Source: Stutzerimonas stutzeri
GTDB lineage: Bacteria; Pseudomonadota; Gammaproteobacteria; Pseudomonadales; Pseudomonadaceae
Assembly (NCBI RefSeq): GCF_009789555.1
Contig: NZ_CP046902.1
Coordinates: 1,690,001 to 1,754,000 of the forward strand
DNA length: 64,000 bases
Direction: 5' to 3'
Below, in pieces: positions 52,943 to 62,894 of the stretch (position 1 is its first letter; each line of letters starts with the position of its first letter). The position numbers were made by a program, and so were the translations under genes. The notes below the pieces were generated by a model. That model did no database searches, was not told the DNA's origin, and saw nothing but the letters and a program-made list of their open reading frames with translations.

Positions 52943-54405
52943 TGCCGATGCCGTTGAACCAGTTGCTGCCGCAGGCGACCAGCGCCACGTTGATCCGGGA
53001 GCTGACCCTCGATAGCCGCAAGGTGCGTCCGGGCGATCTTTTCCTGGCCGTTCCCGGTCATCAGCAGGACGGCCGAGTACACATTGCGGACGCGATTTCC
53101 CGCGGTGCGGCGGCGGTCGCCTATGAAGCCGAAGGCGCCGTCGAGATGACTGCCGCCAGCGCTGTGCTGGTGCCTGTCCGCCATCTGGCGGAGCAGTTGT
53201 CCGCCATTGCCGGACGCTTCTACGGCGAACCCAGCCGCAGCCTGCATCTGGCTGGTGTAACCGGGACGAACGGCAAGACCAGCGTGACCTATCTGATCGC
53301 GCAGGCCCTGGATCGTCTGGGCGAGCGTTGCGGCATCATCGGAACCCTGGGTACCGGCTTCCACGGTGAGTTGGTGCTCGGCCAGCACACGACCCCCGAT
53401 GCCATCGGTGTACAGGCAAACCTGGCCGGTCTGCGCAAACAGGGCGCACGGGCGGTGGCGATGGAGGTCTCGTCCCATGGGCTGGCGCAGGGTCGCGTAG
53501 CGGCTCTGGCATTCGATGTCGCGGTGTTCACCAACCTTTCGCGTGACCATCTGGACTATCACGGTTCGATGGAGGCTTACGCAGAGGTCAAGGCTCGACT
53601 GTTCAGCATGCCCGGGCTCAGCTGCCGAGTGATCAATCTGGATGACGCCTTCGGGCGGGTGCTTGCGAAAGAGCATCCCGAGTCACGGCTGATCACCTAC
53701 AGCCTGGACGATGCGTCCGCCTACCTGTACTGCCCCGAGGCGCGCCTGGACGATAACGGAATCCATGCGCGACTCGTGACCCCGCAAGGTGAGCGCTCGC
53801 TGCGTAGTCCGCTGCTCGGTCGCTTCAATGTCAGCAATGTGCTCGCGGCGGTCGGCGCCCTGCTGGGGATGAACTATCCGCTGGACGAAATCCTTGCGGT
53901 GCTGCCGGAGCTCGACGGGCCGACCGGCCGGATGCAGCGTCTGGGGGGCGGCGATCGTCCGTTGGTGGTGGTCGATTACGCCCACACGCCCGATGCGCTG
54001 GAGAAGGTACTTGGGGCGCTGCGTCCGCATGCTCGCGGCAAGCTACTGTGTCTGTTCGGGTGCGGCGGGGATCGCGATCGCGGCAAGCGTGCGCTGATGG
54101 CTCAGGTCGCCGAACGCCTGGCGGATGGTGTCGTCGTGACCGACGACAACCCGCGTAACGAAGACCCCATGCAGATTCTCGACGACATTCGCGCCGGCTT
54201 CAGCGCGCCCGAGCGCGTCGCTTTCGTGCCGGGCCGCGCCTCGGCCATCGCCGGATGCATCGCTGGCAGTGCGCTTGACGACGTCGTCCTGCTGGCGGGC
54301 AAGGGACATGAGGATTATCAGGAGATCAAGGGCGAGCGCCTGCCGTTCTCGGACCTCGATCAGGCCGCAATGGCCCTCGCTGCCTGGAGGACCTGCAATG
54401 CTTGA
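52942..54405 (+). CDS. murE: MurE, UDP-MurNAc-Ala-Glu meso-DAP ligase
   Basis: A 487-residue Mur ligase. The ATP site is GVTGTNGKTSVTYL. The DNPRNEDP motif specifies meso-diaminopimelate rather than lysine, so the organism has DAP-type peptidoglycan. The C-terminal domain and LLAGKGHEDYQEI are intact. Overlaps ftsI by 1 bp and murF by 8 bp. Confidence 0.97.
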   Translation: MPMPLNQLLPQATSATLIRELTLDSRKVRPGDLFLAVPGHQQDGRVHIADAISRGAAAVAYEAEGAVEMTAASAVLVPVRHLAEQLSAIAGRFYGEPSRSLHLAGVTGTNGKTSVTYLIAQALDRLGERCGIIGTLGTGFHGELVLGQHTTPDAIGVQANLAGLRKQGARAVAMEVSSHGLAQGRVAALAFDVAVFTNLSRDHLDYHGSMEAYAEVKARLFSMPGLSCRVINLDDAFGRVLAKEHPESRLITYSLDDASAYLYCPEARLDDNGIHARLVTPQGERSLRSPLLGRFNVSNVLAAVGALLGMNYPLDEILAVLPELDGPTGRMQRLGGGDRPLVVVDYAHTPDALEKVLGALRPHARGKLLCLFGCGGDRDRGKRALMAQVAERLADGVVVTDDNPRNEDPMQILDDIRAGFSAPERVAFVPGRASAIAGCIAGSALDDVVLLAGKGHEDYQEIKGERLPFSDLDQAAMALAAWRTCNA

Positions 54406-55774
54406 TGCCATGCGTTTGAGTGATCTGGTCGAGCCGCTGTCGGCCCTGTTGATCGGTGCCGACGCGGCGTTCAGTTCCGTCAGCACCGACAGTCGCGCGA
54501 TTGAGCCGGGGCAATTGTTCGTCGCCCTGACCGGACCTCGCTTCGATGGCCATGCATACCTGCCCGAGGTCGCGGCGAAAGGCGCCGTGGCTGCGCTGGT
54601 CGAACGGCCGCTCGCTGACGTTTCCCTGCCGCAGTTAATAGTCGCCGATAGCCGTATGGCCCTGGGGCAGCTGGGCGCCTTGAACCGCGCCGCGTTCACC
54701 GGCCCGGTCGCTGCGATCACCGGCTCGAGCGGTAAGACCAGCGTCAAGGAGATGCTCGCGAGTATCTTGCGCGCCGCCCATGGTGCCGATGCGGTACTGG
54801 CCACGCGGGGCAACCTCAACAACGATCTTGGCGCTCCGTTGACGCTGCTGGAACTGGGGCCCCGCCACCAGGCGGCGGTGATCGAGTTGGGGGCGTCGCG
54901 CGTGGGGGAGATCGCCTATACCGTCAGCTTGACGCGGCCGGATGTCAGCCTGATTACAAACGCCGGCACGGCGCATGTCGGTGAGTTCGGAGGGCCGGAA
55001 AAAATCATCGAGGCCAAGGGCGAGATACTCGATGGGCTCGGCATCGATGGCATCGCCGTGCTCAATCGCGATGATCGCGCCTATTCGGTGTGGGAGCGGC
55101 GGGCGGCGGGCAAGCGCGTGGTGAGTTTTGCGATACAGAGCCCGCTGGCCGACTTCCATCCCGCCTCGATTGCCTACGATCAGCGTGGCTGCCCGAATTT
55201 CGTCCTCACCGGCCCACGCGGCTCGGTGCGCGTCCAGCTCAACCTGCTCGGCCGCCACAGCGTCGCCAATGCACTCGCGGCCGCCGCAGCCGCGCATGCG
55301 CTGGGCGTCGCGCGCGAACACATCGTCACAGGTCTGGAAAACCTGCAGCCGGTCAAGGGCCGAGGTGTCGCGCAAATGCTCGGCAACGGCGTGCGGCTGA
55401 TCGATGACACCTACAACGCCAACCCGGCGTCCATCTGCGCAGCCATTGACGTGCTCGCCGGTTTCGCCGGAAGAACGCTGCTGGCGCTGGGCGACATGGG
55501 TGAGCTGGGCGAGTGGGCCGAACAGGGCCATCGCGAAGTGGGCAGCTACGCGGCCGGCAAGGTGGACGCGCTGTTCGCCGTGGGTCCCCTTATGAAACAT
55601 GCCGTCGATGCCTTTGGTGCCAACGGTCGCCATTTTCCCGATCAGCAAAGCCTGATCGACGCGCTGCGCCTGGAGCAGGGCAACGCCACCACCATTTTGA
55701 TCAAGGGATCACGCAGCGCCGCGATGGACAAGGTCGTCGCAGCGCTATGCGCGTCCGGCACGGAGAAACACTGA
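54398..55774 (+). CDS. murF: MurF, UDP-MurNAc-tripeptide D-Ala-D-Ala ligase
   Basis: A 458-residue Mur ligase adding the D-Ala-D-Ala dipeptide made by Ddl. The ATP loop is ITGSSGKTSVKEML; TRGNLNNDLGAPLTLLEL and DDTYNANPASICAA are family marks. The frame opens at 54269, but the ATG at 54398 with GGAGG upstream gives MLDAMRLSDLV. The stop overlaps mraY by one base. Confidence 0.97.
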   Translation: MLDAMRLSDLVEPLSALLIGADAAFSSVSTDSRAIEPGQLFVALTGPRFDGHAYLPEVAAKGAVAALVERPLADVSLPQLIVADSRMALGQLGALNRAAFTGPVAAITGSSGKTSVKEMLASILRAAHGADAVLATRGNLNNDLGAPLTLLELGPRHQAAVIELGASRVGEIAYTVSLTRPDVSLITNAGTAHVGEFGGPEKIIEAKGEILDGLGIDGIAVLNRDDRAYSVWERRAAGKRVVSFAIQSPLADFHPASIAYDQRGCPNFVLTGPRGSVRVQLNLLGRHSVANALAAAAAAHALGVAREHIVTGLENLQPVKGRGVAQMLGNGVRLIDDTYNANPASICAAIDVLAGFAGRTLLALGDMGELGEWAEQGHREVGSYAAGKVDALFAVGPLMKHAVDAFGANGRHFPDQQSLIDALRLEQGNATTILIKGSRSAAMDKVVAALCASGTEKH

Positions 55775-56856
55775 TGCTGCTGCTACTCGCCGAGTATCTG
55801 CAACGATTCCACACGGGCTTCGCGGTCTTTCAATACCTGTCCCTGCGTGGAATTCTCGGCGTGCTCACCGCGCTGGCACTTTCGCTGTGGATGGGACCCT
55901 GGTTGATCCGCCTGCTGCAATTGCGCCAGATCGGCCAGGCCGTACGGACCGACGGGCCGCAGACGCACCTGTCCAAGTCGGGGACGCCAACCATGGGCGG
56001 TGCGTTGATTCTCAGCGCGATTGCCATCAGTACGCTGCTCTGGGCCGACCTGGCCAACCGCTATGTCTGGGTAGTACTGGCGGTGACGCTGCTGTTCGGC
56101 GCGATTGGCTGGGTCGATGACTATCGCAAGGTGATCGAGAAAAATTCCCGTGGCCTGCCGAGTCGCTGGAAGTATTTCTGGCAGTCGGTGTTTGGCCTCG
56201 GTGCGGCAATCTTCCTTTATATGACTGCTCAGACACCGGTTGAAACCACGCTGATCCTGCCGCTGCTGAAGAATATCGAGATCCCGCTGGGCATCGGCTT
56301 CGTGGTGCTGACCTATTTCGTCATCGTTGGCTCGAGCAATGCGGTCAACCTCACCGATGGTCTCGACGGCCTGGCCATCATGCCGACCGTGATGGTGGGC
56401 GGCGCGCTGGGCATTTTCTGCTACCTGTCCGGCAACGTGAATTTCGCCGACTACCTGCTTATCCCCTATATCCCAGGTGCGGGCGAGCTGATCGTGTTTT
56501 GCGGTGCGCTGATCGGCGCCGGGCTTGGCTTTCTCTGGTTCAACACCTATCCGGCACAAGTGTTCATGGGCGATGTCGGCGCGTTGGCGCTCGGCGCGGC
56601 GCTGGGGACCATCGCGGTGATCGTCCGGCAGGAAGTCGTGTTGTTCATCATGGGCGGTGTGTTCGTGATGGAAACGCTGTCGGTGATCATCCAGGTGGCG
56701 TCCTTCAAGCTGACCGGCAAGCGGGTCTTCCGCATGGCGCCGATCCATCATCATTTCGAACTCAAGGGCTGGCCCGAACCCCGGGTAATCGTGCGCTTCT
56801 GGATCATCACGGTGATTCTGGTGCTGGTCGGTCTCGCTACGCTGAAATTGAGGTAA
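55774..56856 (+). CDS. mraY: MraY, phospho-MurNAc-pentapeptide translocase
   Basis: A 360-residue ten-helix enzyme that makes lipid I on undecaprenyl phosphate. Catalytic segments are DDYRKVIEKNSRGL, NAVNLTDGLDGLA and the MAPIHHHFELKGWPE loop. A frame from 55513 exists, but MLLLLAEYLQRFH at 55774 is the family start. Confidence 0.97.
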   Translation: MLLLLAEYLQRFHTGFAVFQYLSLRGILGVLTALALSLWMGPWLIRLLQLRQIGQAVRTDGPQTHLSKSGTPTMGGALILSAIAISTLLWADLANRYVWVVLAVTLLFGAIGWVDDYRKVIEKNSRGLPSRWKYFWQSVFGLGAAIFLYMTAQTPVETTLILPLLKNIEIPLGIGFVVLTYFVIVGSSNAVNLTDGLDGLAIMPTVMVGGALGIFCYLSGNVNFADYLLIPYIPGAGELIVFCGALIGAGLGFLWFNTYPAQVFMGDVGALALGAALGTIAVIVRQEVVLFIMGGVFVMETLSVIIQVASFKLTGKRVFRMAPIHHHFELKGWPEPRVIVRFWIITVILVLVGLATLKLR

Positions 56857-56862
56857 CAAAGA

Positions 56863-58206
56863 GTGCTCATCGCTTCCGATCAGTTCCGCATCGTCGTAGG
56901 TCTCGGCAAGAGCGGCATGTCTCTGGTTCGTCATCTGGCGAGCCGCGGTGTGCCGTTCGCCGTGGCCGATACGCGCGCGAATCCGCCGGAGCTTGCCACT
57001 CTCAGGGCGCAATACCCGAATGTGGAAGTCCGTTGTGGTGAACTCGATCCGCAATTTCTCTGCCGAGCCAGTGAGCTGTTGGTCAGCCCCGGCCTGCCGA
57101 TCAGCACGCCCGCGATTCAGGAGGCCGCCGCGCGGGGTGTGAAACTGTCTGGCGACATCGAACTGTTCGCCCGTGAAGCCAAGGCACCGATTATCGCCAT
57201 TACCGGATCGAACGCGAAAAGCACCGTGACCAGTCTGGTTGGCGAAATGGCCGTCGCGGCCGGCCGCAAAGTGGCCGTGGGTGGAAACCTGGGCACGCCG
57301 GCGCTCGATCTGCTCGACGATGCGGTTGAGCTCTACGTACTCGAATTGTCGAGCTTCCAGCTGGAGACGACCGACCGCCTGAACGCGGAGGTCGCGACCT
57401 GTCTGAATGTCAGTGAAGATCACATGGACCGCTATGACGGGCTGCCAGCCTATCACCAGGCCAAGCACCGGATCTTCCGCGGCGCACGCCAGGTCGTCAT
57501 CAACCGCGACGACCGCCTGAGTCGCCCGCTGATCGCCGATGACGTTCCGGCCTGGTCCTTCGGGCTCGGAAAGCCTGATTTCAAGGGGTTCGGATTGTTC
57601 GAGGAGAAGGGCGAAAAATACCTCGCCTTCCAGTTCGATGCGCTGATGCCGGCCAACCAGTTGAAGATTCGCGGCGCCCACAATCAGTCCAACGCATTGG
57701 CGGCGTTGGCCCTCGGCCACGCGGTGGGGCTGCCGTTCGAGCCGATGCTCGCCACGCTGCGCAACTTCGCCGGGCTTGCCCACCGTTGCCAGTGGGTCGG
57801 TGAACGCAAGGGCGTCAGCTATTACGATGACTCCAAGGCGACCAACGTCGGCGCCGCGCTGGCCGCAATCGACGGCTTGGGCAGCGATATCGGCGGTGAG
57901 CTGATATTGATTGCCGGTGGCGACGGCAAGGGCGCTGATTTTTCGCCGCTGCACAGCCCGGTCGCCCACCATTGCCGGGAAGTCGTCGTACTGGGGCGCG
58001 ACGCCGAGCGGCTGGCCGTAGCGCTCGACGGCGCAGCACCGATCCATCGCGTCCAGACCCTTCAGGACGCCGTGCAGCTTGCCTCGAAGCTGGCGAAGCC
58101 GGGCGATGCGGTACTGCTTTCGCCGGCCTGCGCCAGCCTCGACATGTTCGAGAATTTCGAAGATCGCGGACGCCAGTTCGCCGCTGCGGTGGGGGCGCTA
58201 AGCTGA
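56863..58206 (+). CDS. murD: MurD, UDP-MurNAc-Ala D-Glu ligase
   Basis: A 447-residue Mur ligase. The N-terminal domain binds UDP (VGLGKSGMSLVRHLASRG), the ATP loop is ITGSNAKSTVTSLV, and the C-terminal part has SYYDDSKATNVGAALAAI. The start is GTG 6 bp after mraY. The stop overlaps ftsW by one base. Confidence 0.97.
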   Translation: MLIASDQFRIVVGLGKSGMSLVRHLASRGVPFAVADTRANPPELATLRAQYPNVEVRCGELDPQFLCRASELLVSPGLPISTPAIQEAAARGVKLSGDIELFAREAKAPIIAITGSNAKSTVTSLVGEMAVAAGRKVAVGGNLGTPALDLLDDAVELYVLELSSFQLETTDRLNAEVATCLNVSEDHMDRYDGLPAYHQAKHRIFRGARQVVINRDDRLSRPLIADDVPAWSFGLGKPDFKGFGLFEEKGEKYLAFQFDALMPANQLKIRGAHNQSNALAALALGHAVGLPFEPMLATLRNFAGLAHRCQWVGERKGVSYYDDSKATNVGAALAAIDGLGSDIGGELILIAGGDGKGADFSPLHSPVAHHCREVVVLGRDAERLAVALDGAAPIHRVQTLQDAVQLASKLAKPGDAVLLSPACASLDMFENFEDRGRQFAAAVGALS

Positions 58207-59438
58207 TGCTCGCCTTTCTGCGCAGCGCGCCGTCCCCCCTGTTCAGCCGTCGCGGCCTGGACCTGGATTTTCCGATGCTCGCCGGGTGCCTGGCGCTGCT
58301 GGGACTGGGGCTGGTGATGATCACGTCGGCCTCATCCGAAGTCGCTGCGGTGAACGCGGGCAATTCGATGTACCACATGGTTCGCCATCTGGTGTACGTG
58401 CTCTTGGGCCTGGGCGCCGCCGCCGCCGTGCTGATGGTGCCGCTGTCGGCTTGGCAGCGGCTGGACTGGATGCTGCTGCTGGGCGCGTTTGCGCTGCTGA
58501 TTCTGGTGCTCATTCCGGGTATCGGTCGCGAGGTCAACGGTTCGATGCGCTGGATCGGATTCGGTGCCTTCAACGTGCAACCGTCCGAGTTGGCCAAGCT
58601 CTTCGTCGTGGTCTATCTCGCCGGCTACCTGGTGCGCCGCCAGCAAGAGGTGCGCGAAAGCCTCTGGGGCTTCCTCAAGCCGTTCCTGGTTCTGTTGCCG
58701 ATGGCGATGCTGCTGCTGCTCGAGCCCGACTTCGGTGCGACCGTGGTCATGATGGGGGCGGCGGTGGCGATGCTGTTTCTCGGCGGCGTTGGCTTGATCC
58801 GTTTCAGCCTGCTGGTCCTGCTGGCTGTCGGCGCTGTGTTCATCCTGGTTCAGACGCAGGAGTATCGCCTGCAGCGGCTGATCACCTTTACCGATCCCTG
58901 GGCTGATCAGTACGGTGCCGGTTATCAGTTGACCCAGGCCCTGATCGCCTTTGGCCGTGGCGAATGGCTCGGGGTCGGTCTCGGCAATAGCGTCCAGAAA
59001 CAGTTCTATCTGCCCGAAGCGCATACCGATTTCGTGTTCTCGGTCCTGGCCGAAGAGTTGGGAATGGTGGGCGCGCTGCTGACTATCCTGCTGTTTGCCT
59101 TCGTCGGGGTGCGAGCCCTGTACATCGGGCTGGCGGCCGAGCGCGCACGCCAGTTCTTCGCGGCTTATATCGCGTGGGGTGTCGCCTTCCTCTGGTTGGG
59201 TCAATTCCTGATCAACGTCGGGGTGAACGTCGGACTTTTGCCGACCAAGGGCCTGACGTTGCCGTTCCTCAGCTACGGTGGCAGCTCCCTGGTGGTGACC
59301 TGTGCCAGCATGGCGCTGCTGCTGCGCATCGAGTGGGAAAGCCGCACGGTACTGGGCAGCGAAGACGCCGAGTTCAGCGAGGACGACTTCGCCGAAGTGC
59401 CTGCCCCCAAGGCCAAGGAGGTCGCACATGGGCGCTAA
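58206..59438 (+). CDS. ftsW: FtsW, septal SEDS glycosyltransferase
   Basis: A 410-residue SEDS protein with about ten helices that polymerises lipid II with FtsI. Seen: GREVNGSMRWIGFGAFNVQP, LLLEPDFGATVVMMG and GLLPTKGLTLPFLSYGGSSL. The C-terminal tail is acidic. The frame opens far upstream at 57972, but the ATG at 58206 is the family start. It overlaps murG by 11 bp. Confidence 0.96.
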   Translation: MLAFLRSAPSPLFSRRGLDLDFPMLAGCLALLGLGLVMITSASSEVAAVNAGNSMYHMVRHLVYVLLGLGAAAAVLMVPLSAWQRLDWMLLLGAFALLILVLIPGIGREVNGSMRWIGFGAFNVQPSELAKLFVVVYLAGYLVRRQQEVRESLWGFLKPFLVLLPMAMLLLLEPDFGATVVMMGAAVAMLFLGGVGLIRFSLLVLLAVGAVFILVQTQEYRLQRLITFTDPWADQYGAGYQLTQALIAFGRGEWLGVGLGNSVQKQFYLPEAHTDFVFSVLAEELGMVGALLTILLFAFVGVRALYIGLAAERARQFFAAYIAWGVAFLWLGQFLINVGVNVGLLPTKGLTLPFLSYGGSSLVVTCASMALLLRIEWESRTVLGSEDAEFSEDDFAEVPAPKAKEVAHGR

Positions 59439-60498
59439 TGTGCTGATCATGGCCGGTGGAACCGGCGGACACGTGTTCCCCGCACTGGCTTGCGCCCATG
59501 AGTTCCAGAGCCGAGGCTACAGGGTGCACTGGCTGGGCACGCCCCGTGGCATCGAGAACGAGGTGGTTCCGGCAGCCGGCCTTGCGCTGCACCTGATCCA
59601 GGTCAGCGGCCTGCGCGGCAAAGGCTTGGCGCCTTTGCTCAAGGCGCCGTTCCAGTTGCTGCGTTCACTCGGACAGGCACGGCGGATCATGCGTGACCTT
59701 CGACCGGTCTGCGTGCTGGGGCTCGGCGGCTACGTGACGGGGCCCGGTGGGCTGGCGGCGAAGCTTGCCGGCGTACCGCTGATCATCCATGAGCAGAACG
59801 CCGTCGCCGGAACCGCCAACCGTAGCCTGGCGCCTTTTGCCGCACGGGTTTGCGAAGCGTTCCCGAATACCTTCAGCGACAGCGCCAAGCGGCGTACGAC
59901 TGGCAATCCGGTGCGTCACGAGCTGTTTCTCGAAACACCCAGGCAGACGCTGCAGGGCCGCAAGCCCCGCTTGCTCGTGCTCGGCGGCAGCCTGGGCGCC
60001 GAACCCTTGAACAAGCTGTTGCCCGAGGCGCTCCGTCAGTTGCCCGTTGAGCTGCGGCCCGAGGTGTTCCATCAGGCCGGTAAACAGCATGCCGACATCA
60101 CGCAAGAGCGCTATGTCACGGCGGGTGTCGAGGCCGAAGTCGCCCCCTTCATCAAGGACATGGCACGGGCCTACGCCTGGGCCGATCTGGTGATCTGCCG
60201 CGCTGGCGCCCTGACGGTGTGTGAGCTTGCGGCGGCCGGCCTGCCTTCGTTCCTGGTGCCACTGCCGCATGCCATCGACGATCACCAGACACGCAATGCC
60301 GAATATCTGGCGAAGGAGGGCGCAGCCGTTCTTCTCCCCCAAGCACAAACCGATGCTGCCGCGCTGGCCGCGCAGTTGACCGAGGTAATGATGCAGCCGG
60401 AAAAACTCAAGGCCATGGGCGCCATGGCACGTCGCCTGGCCCGGCCCGACGCGACCCGTACCGTCGTCGATATCTGCCTGGAGGTGGCGCATGGCTAA
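59428..60498 (+). CDS. murG: MurG, lipid II-forming GlcNAc transferase
   Basis: A 356-residue GT-B glycosyltransferase: IMAGGTGGHVFPALA at the N-terminus, HEQNAVAGTANRSLAPFA, and the UDP-GlcNAc site VLGGSLGAEPLN with CRAGALTVCELAAAGLPSFL. Acts at the inner face of the cytoplasmic membrane. The ATG at 59428 follows AAGGAGG. Overlaps murC by 8 bp. Confidence 0.97.
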   Translation: MGANVLIMAGGTGGHVFPALACAHEFQSRGYRVHWLGTPRGIENEVVPAAGLALHLIQVSGLRGKGLAPLLKAPFQLLRSLGQARRIMRDLRPVCVLGLGGYVTGPGGLAAKLAGVPLIIHEQNAVAGTANRSLAPFAARVCEAFPNTFSDSAKRRTTGNPVRHELFLETPRQTLQGRKPRLLVLGGSLGAEPLNKLLPEALRQLPVELRPEVFHQAGKQHADITQERYVTAGVEAEVAPFIKDMARAYAWADLVICRAGALTVCELAAAGLPSFLVPLPHAIDDHQTRNAEYLAKEGAAVLLPQAQTDAAALAAQLTEVMMQPEKLKAMGAMARRLARPDATRTVVDICLEVAHG

Positions 60499-61951
60499 GT
60501 CGCCTGCTGCGGTCAAGGCAGAAGTACGGCGCATGCGCCGCATCCGCCGTATTCATTTCGTCGGGGTCGGCGGCGTCGGCATGTGCGGCATCGCCGAGGT
60601 GCTGCTCAACCTCGGATACGATGTTTCCGGCTCGGATCTGAAAACTTCTGCAAGCACTGAGCGCCTGCAGAATTTCGGTGCGCAGATCTACATCGGCCAT
60701 CAGGCCGGCAACGTGGCCGGGGCGGACGTGCTGGTGGTGTCCAGTGCAGTCAACGCCACCAATCCGGAAGTGGCGTTCGCCCTCGAACAACGGATACCGG
60801 TGGTGCCGCGAGCCGAGATGCTTGCGGAACTGATGCGTTATCGACATGGCATTGCCGTTGCTGGCACGCATGGAAAGACCACGACCACCAGCCTGCTGGC
60901 TTCGGTGTTCGCCGCCGGGGGGCTGGATCCGACGTTCGTCATCGGCGGGCGCCTGACCGCTGCCGGTACCAACGCGCAATTGGGCACCAGCCGCTACCTG
61001 ATTGCCGAAGCCGACGAAAGCGATGCGAGCTTCCTGCATCTGCAGCCGATGGTCGCGGTCGTGACCAATATCGATGCTGACCACATGAGCACCTACGGCG
61101 GGGACTTCGGCAAGCTGAAGCGGACCTTCGTCGAGTTCCTGCACAACCTGCCGTTCTACGGTCTGGCAGTGCTTTGCGTGGACGATCCCGTGGTACGCGA
61201 AATCATTCCCCAGGTGGGCCGACCGATGACCACCTATGGCACTCGCGAAGACGCCGATGTACGTGCCATCAACATCCGGCAGGAAGGGATGCGTACCTAC
61301 TTCACCGTTCTGCGTGACGGCTTCGACGCGCTCGATGTGTCGGTCAACATGCCGGGCAACCACAACGTACTCAATGCATTGGCCACCATCGCCATCGCCA
61401 CCGACGAGGGCATCGACGACGAAGCCATCGTGCAAGGACTGTCGCAGTTTGGCGGTGTCGGTCGGCGGTTCCAGGTCTACGGCGAGCTACCCGTCGAAGG
61501 CGGCAGTGTGATGCTGGTCGACGACTATGGCCATCACCCGCGCGAAGTGGCCGCCGTGATCCAGGCGGTTCGTGGCGGGTGGCCCGAGCGCCGGTTGGTC
61601 ATGGTCTACCAGCCCCATCGGTTCAGCCGTACCCGGGACCTGTACGACGATTTCGTGCAGGTGTTGAACGACGCCAATGTGCTGCTGCTGATGGAGGTTT
61701 ATCCGGCCGGCGAGGTGCCCATTCCGGGAGCCGACAGCCGCCATCTGGCTCACAGCATCCGCCAGCGTGGGCAACTGGACCCGATCTATATCGAGCGAGG
61801 CATCGAACTCGCCCCGTTGGTCAAGCCGCTGCTACGCCCTGGCGACATCCTGCTTTGCCAAGGTGCCGGCGACATCGGCGGCCTGGCCCCGCAACTCATC
61901 AACAGTCCCCTGTTTGCTGGCGATGCAAGCGCCACGAGGAAAAGCGAATGA
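60491..61951 (+). CDS. murC: MurC, UDP-MurNAc L-Ala ligase
   Basis: A 486-residue Mur ligase: Rossmann start IHFVGVGGVGMCGIAEVLLN, ATP loop VAGTHGKTTTTSLL, and C-terminal VDDYGHHPREVAAVIQAVRG. First amino-acid addition to UDP-MurNAc. Overlaps murG by 8 bp and ddl by 4 bp. Confidence 0.97.
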   Translation: MAKSPAAVKAEVRRMRRIRRIHFVGVGGVGMCGIAEVLLNLGYDVSGSDLKTSASTERLQNFGAQIYIGHQAGNVAGADVLVVSSAVNATNPEVAFALEQRIPVVPRAEMLAELMRYRHGIAVAGTHGKTTTTSLLASVFAAGGLDPTFVIGGRLTAAGTNAQLGTSRYLIAEADESDASFLHLQPMVAVVTNIDADHMSTYGGDFGKLKRTFVEFLHNLPFYGLAVLCVDDPVVREIIPQVGRPMTTYGTREDADVRAINIRQEGMRTYFTVLRDGFDALDVSVNMPGNHNVLNALATIAIATDEGIDDEAIVQGLSQFGGVGRRFQVYGELPVEGGSVMLVDDYGHHPREVAAVIQAVRGGWPERRLVMVYQPHRFSRTRDLYDDFVQVLNDANVLLLMEVYPAGEVPIPGADSRHLAHSIRQRGQLDPIYIERGIELAPLVKPLLRPGDILLCQGAGDIGGLAPQLINSPLFAGDASATRKSE

Positions 61952-62892
61952 CCGGCCTGCAATCGACCCGTGACCCCCAGGCCTTTGGCCGGGTTGCCGT
62001 GCTCTACGGCGGCAAGAGTGCCGAACGCGAGGTGTCCCTGAAATCCGGCGCTGCAGTGCTGGCGGCACTGCAGGCCGCCGGTGTCGATGCGTTCGGCATC
62101 GACGTGGGCGACGACTTGCTGACGCGCCTGAGCCAAGAGCACATCGACCGTGCCTTCATCGTGCTGCACGGACGTGGCGGTGAGGACGGCAGCATGCAAG
62201 GCCTGCTCGAATGCGCCGGGATTCCGTATACCGGCAGCGGCATTCTGGCCTCGGCACTGGCCATGGACAAACTGCGCACCAAGCAGGTGTGGCAGAGCCT
62301 TGGCCTGCCGACCCCGCGCCATGCCGTGCTCGCCAGTGAGGCTGATTGCCACGCCGCGGCGCAAAGCCTGGGTTTCCCGCTGATTGTCAAGCCGGCCCAT
62401 GAGGGATCGAGCATCGGCATGGCAAAAGTAGGCGGCATCGCCGAGCTGATCGCCGCGTGGCGCGCCGCCAGTGCATACGATGCGCAGGTACTGGTCGAGC
62501 AGTGGATCCAGGGCCCGGAATTCACCATCGCCACCCTGCGCGGAGCGGTGCTGCCACCGATCGGCCTGGGCACCCCTCATACCTTTTACGACTACGACGC
62601 CAAATATGTCGCCAACGATACCCAGTACCGCATTCCCTGCGGCCTGGATCCGGCGAAGGAACAGGAGCTTAAAGAGCTGTCCGCCCGCGCCTGCGAAGCG
62701 GTGGGCATCCAGGGGTGGGCGCGTGTCGATGTCATGCAGGACAGCGACGGCGCCTTCTGGCTGCTCGAAGTCAACACCGTTCCTGGAATGACCGATCACA
62801 GTTTGGTGCCGATGGCGGCGCGCGCGGCTGGCCTGGACTTCCAGCAGCTGGTGCTGGCCATCCTCGATGCCAGCCTGGCGGCAGGGAACTGA
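61948..62892 (+). CDS. ddlB: D-alanine--D-alanine ligase
   Basis: A 314-residue ATP-grasp enzyme making the MurF substrate. Seen: VAVLYGGKSAEREVSLKSG, VLHGRGGEDGSMQGLLE, KPAHEGSSIGMAKV and LEVNTVPGMTDHSLVPMAAR. The ATG at 61948 is chosen over a long upstream frame that lies inside murC. Followed by ftsQ after 2 bp. Confidence 0.97.
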   Translation: MTGLQSTRDPQAFGRVAVLYGGKSAEREVSLKSGAAVLAALQAAGVDAFGIDVGDDLLTRLSQEHIDRAFIVLHGRGGEDGSMQGLLECAGIPYTGSGILASALAMDKLRTKQVWQSLGLPTPRHAVLASEADCHAAAQSLGFPLIVKPAHEGSSIGMAKVGGIAELIAAWRAASAYDAQVLVEQWIQGPEFTIATLRGAVLPPIGLGTPHTFYDYDAKYVANDTQYRIPCGLDPAKEQELKELSARACEAVGIQGWARVDVMQDSDGAFWLLEVNTVPGMTDHSLVPMAARAAGLDFQQLVLAILDASLAAGN

Positions 62893-62894
62893 AC

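Noticed and set aside
55783..58047. A 754-codon open frame on the minus strand opposite mraY and murD
   Set aside because: It is a by-product of high GC in the third codon position of real genes on the other strand. Its product is rich in His/Gln/Arg/Asp with no family resemblance.
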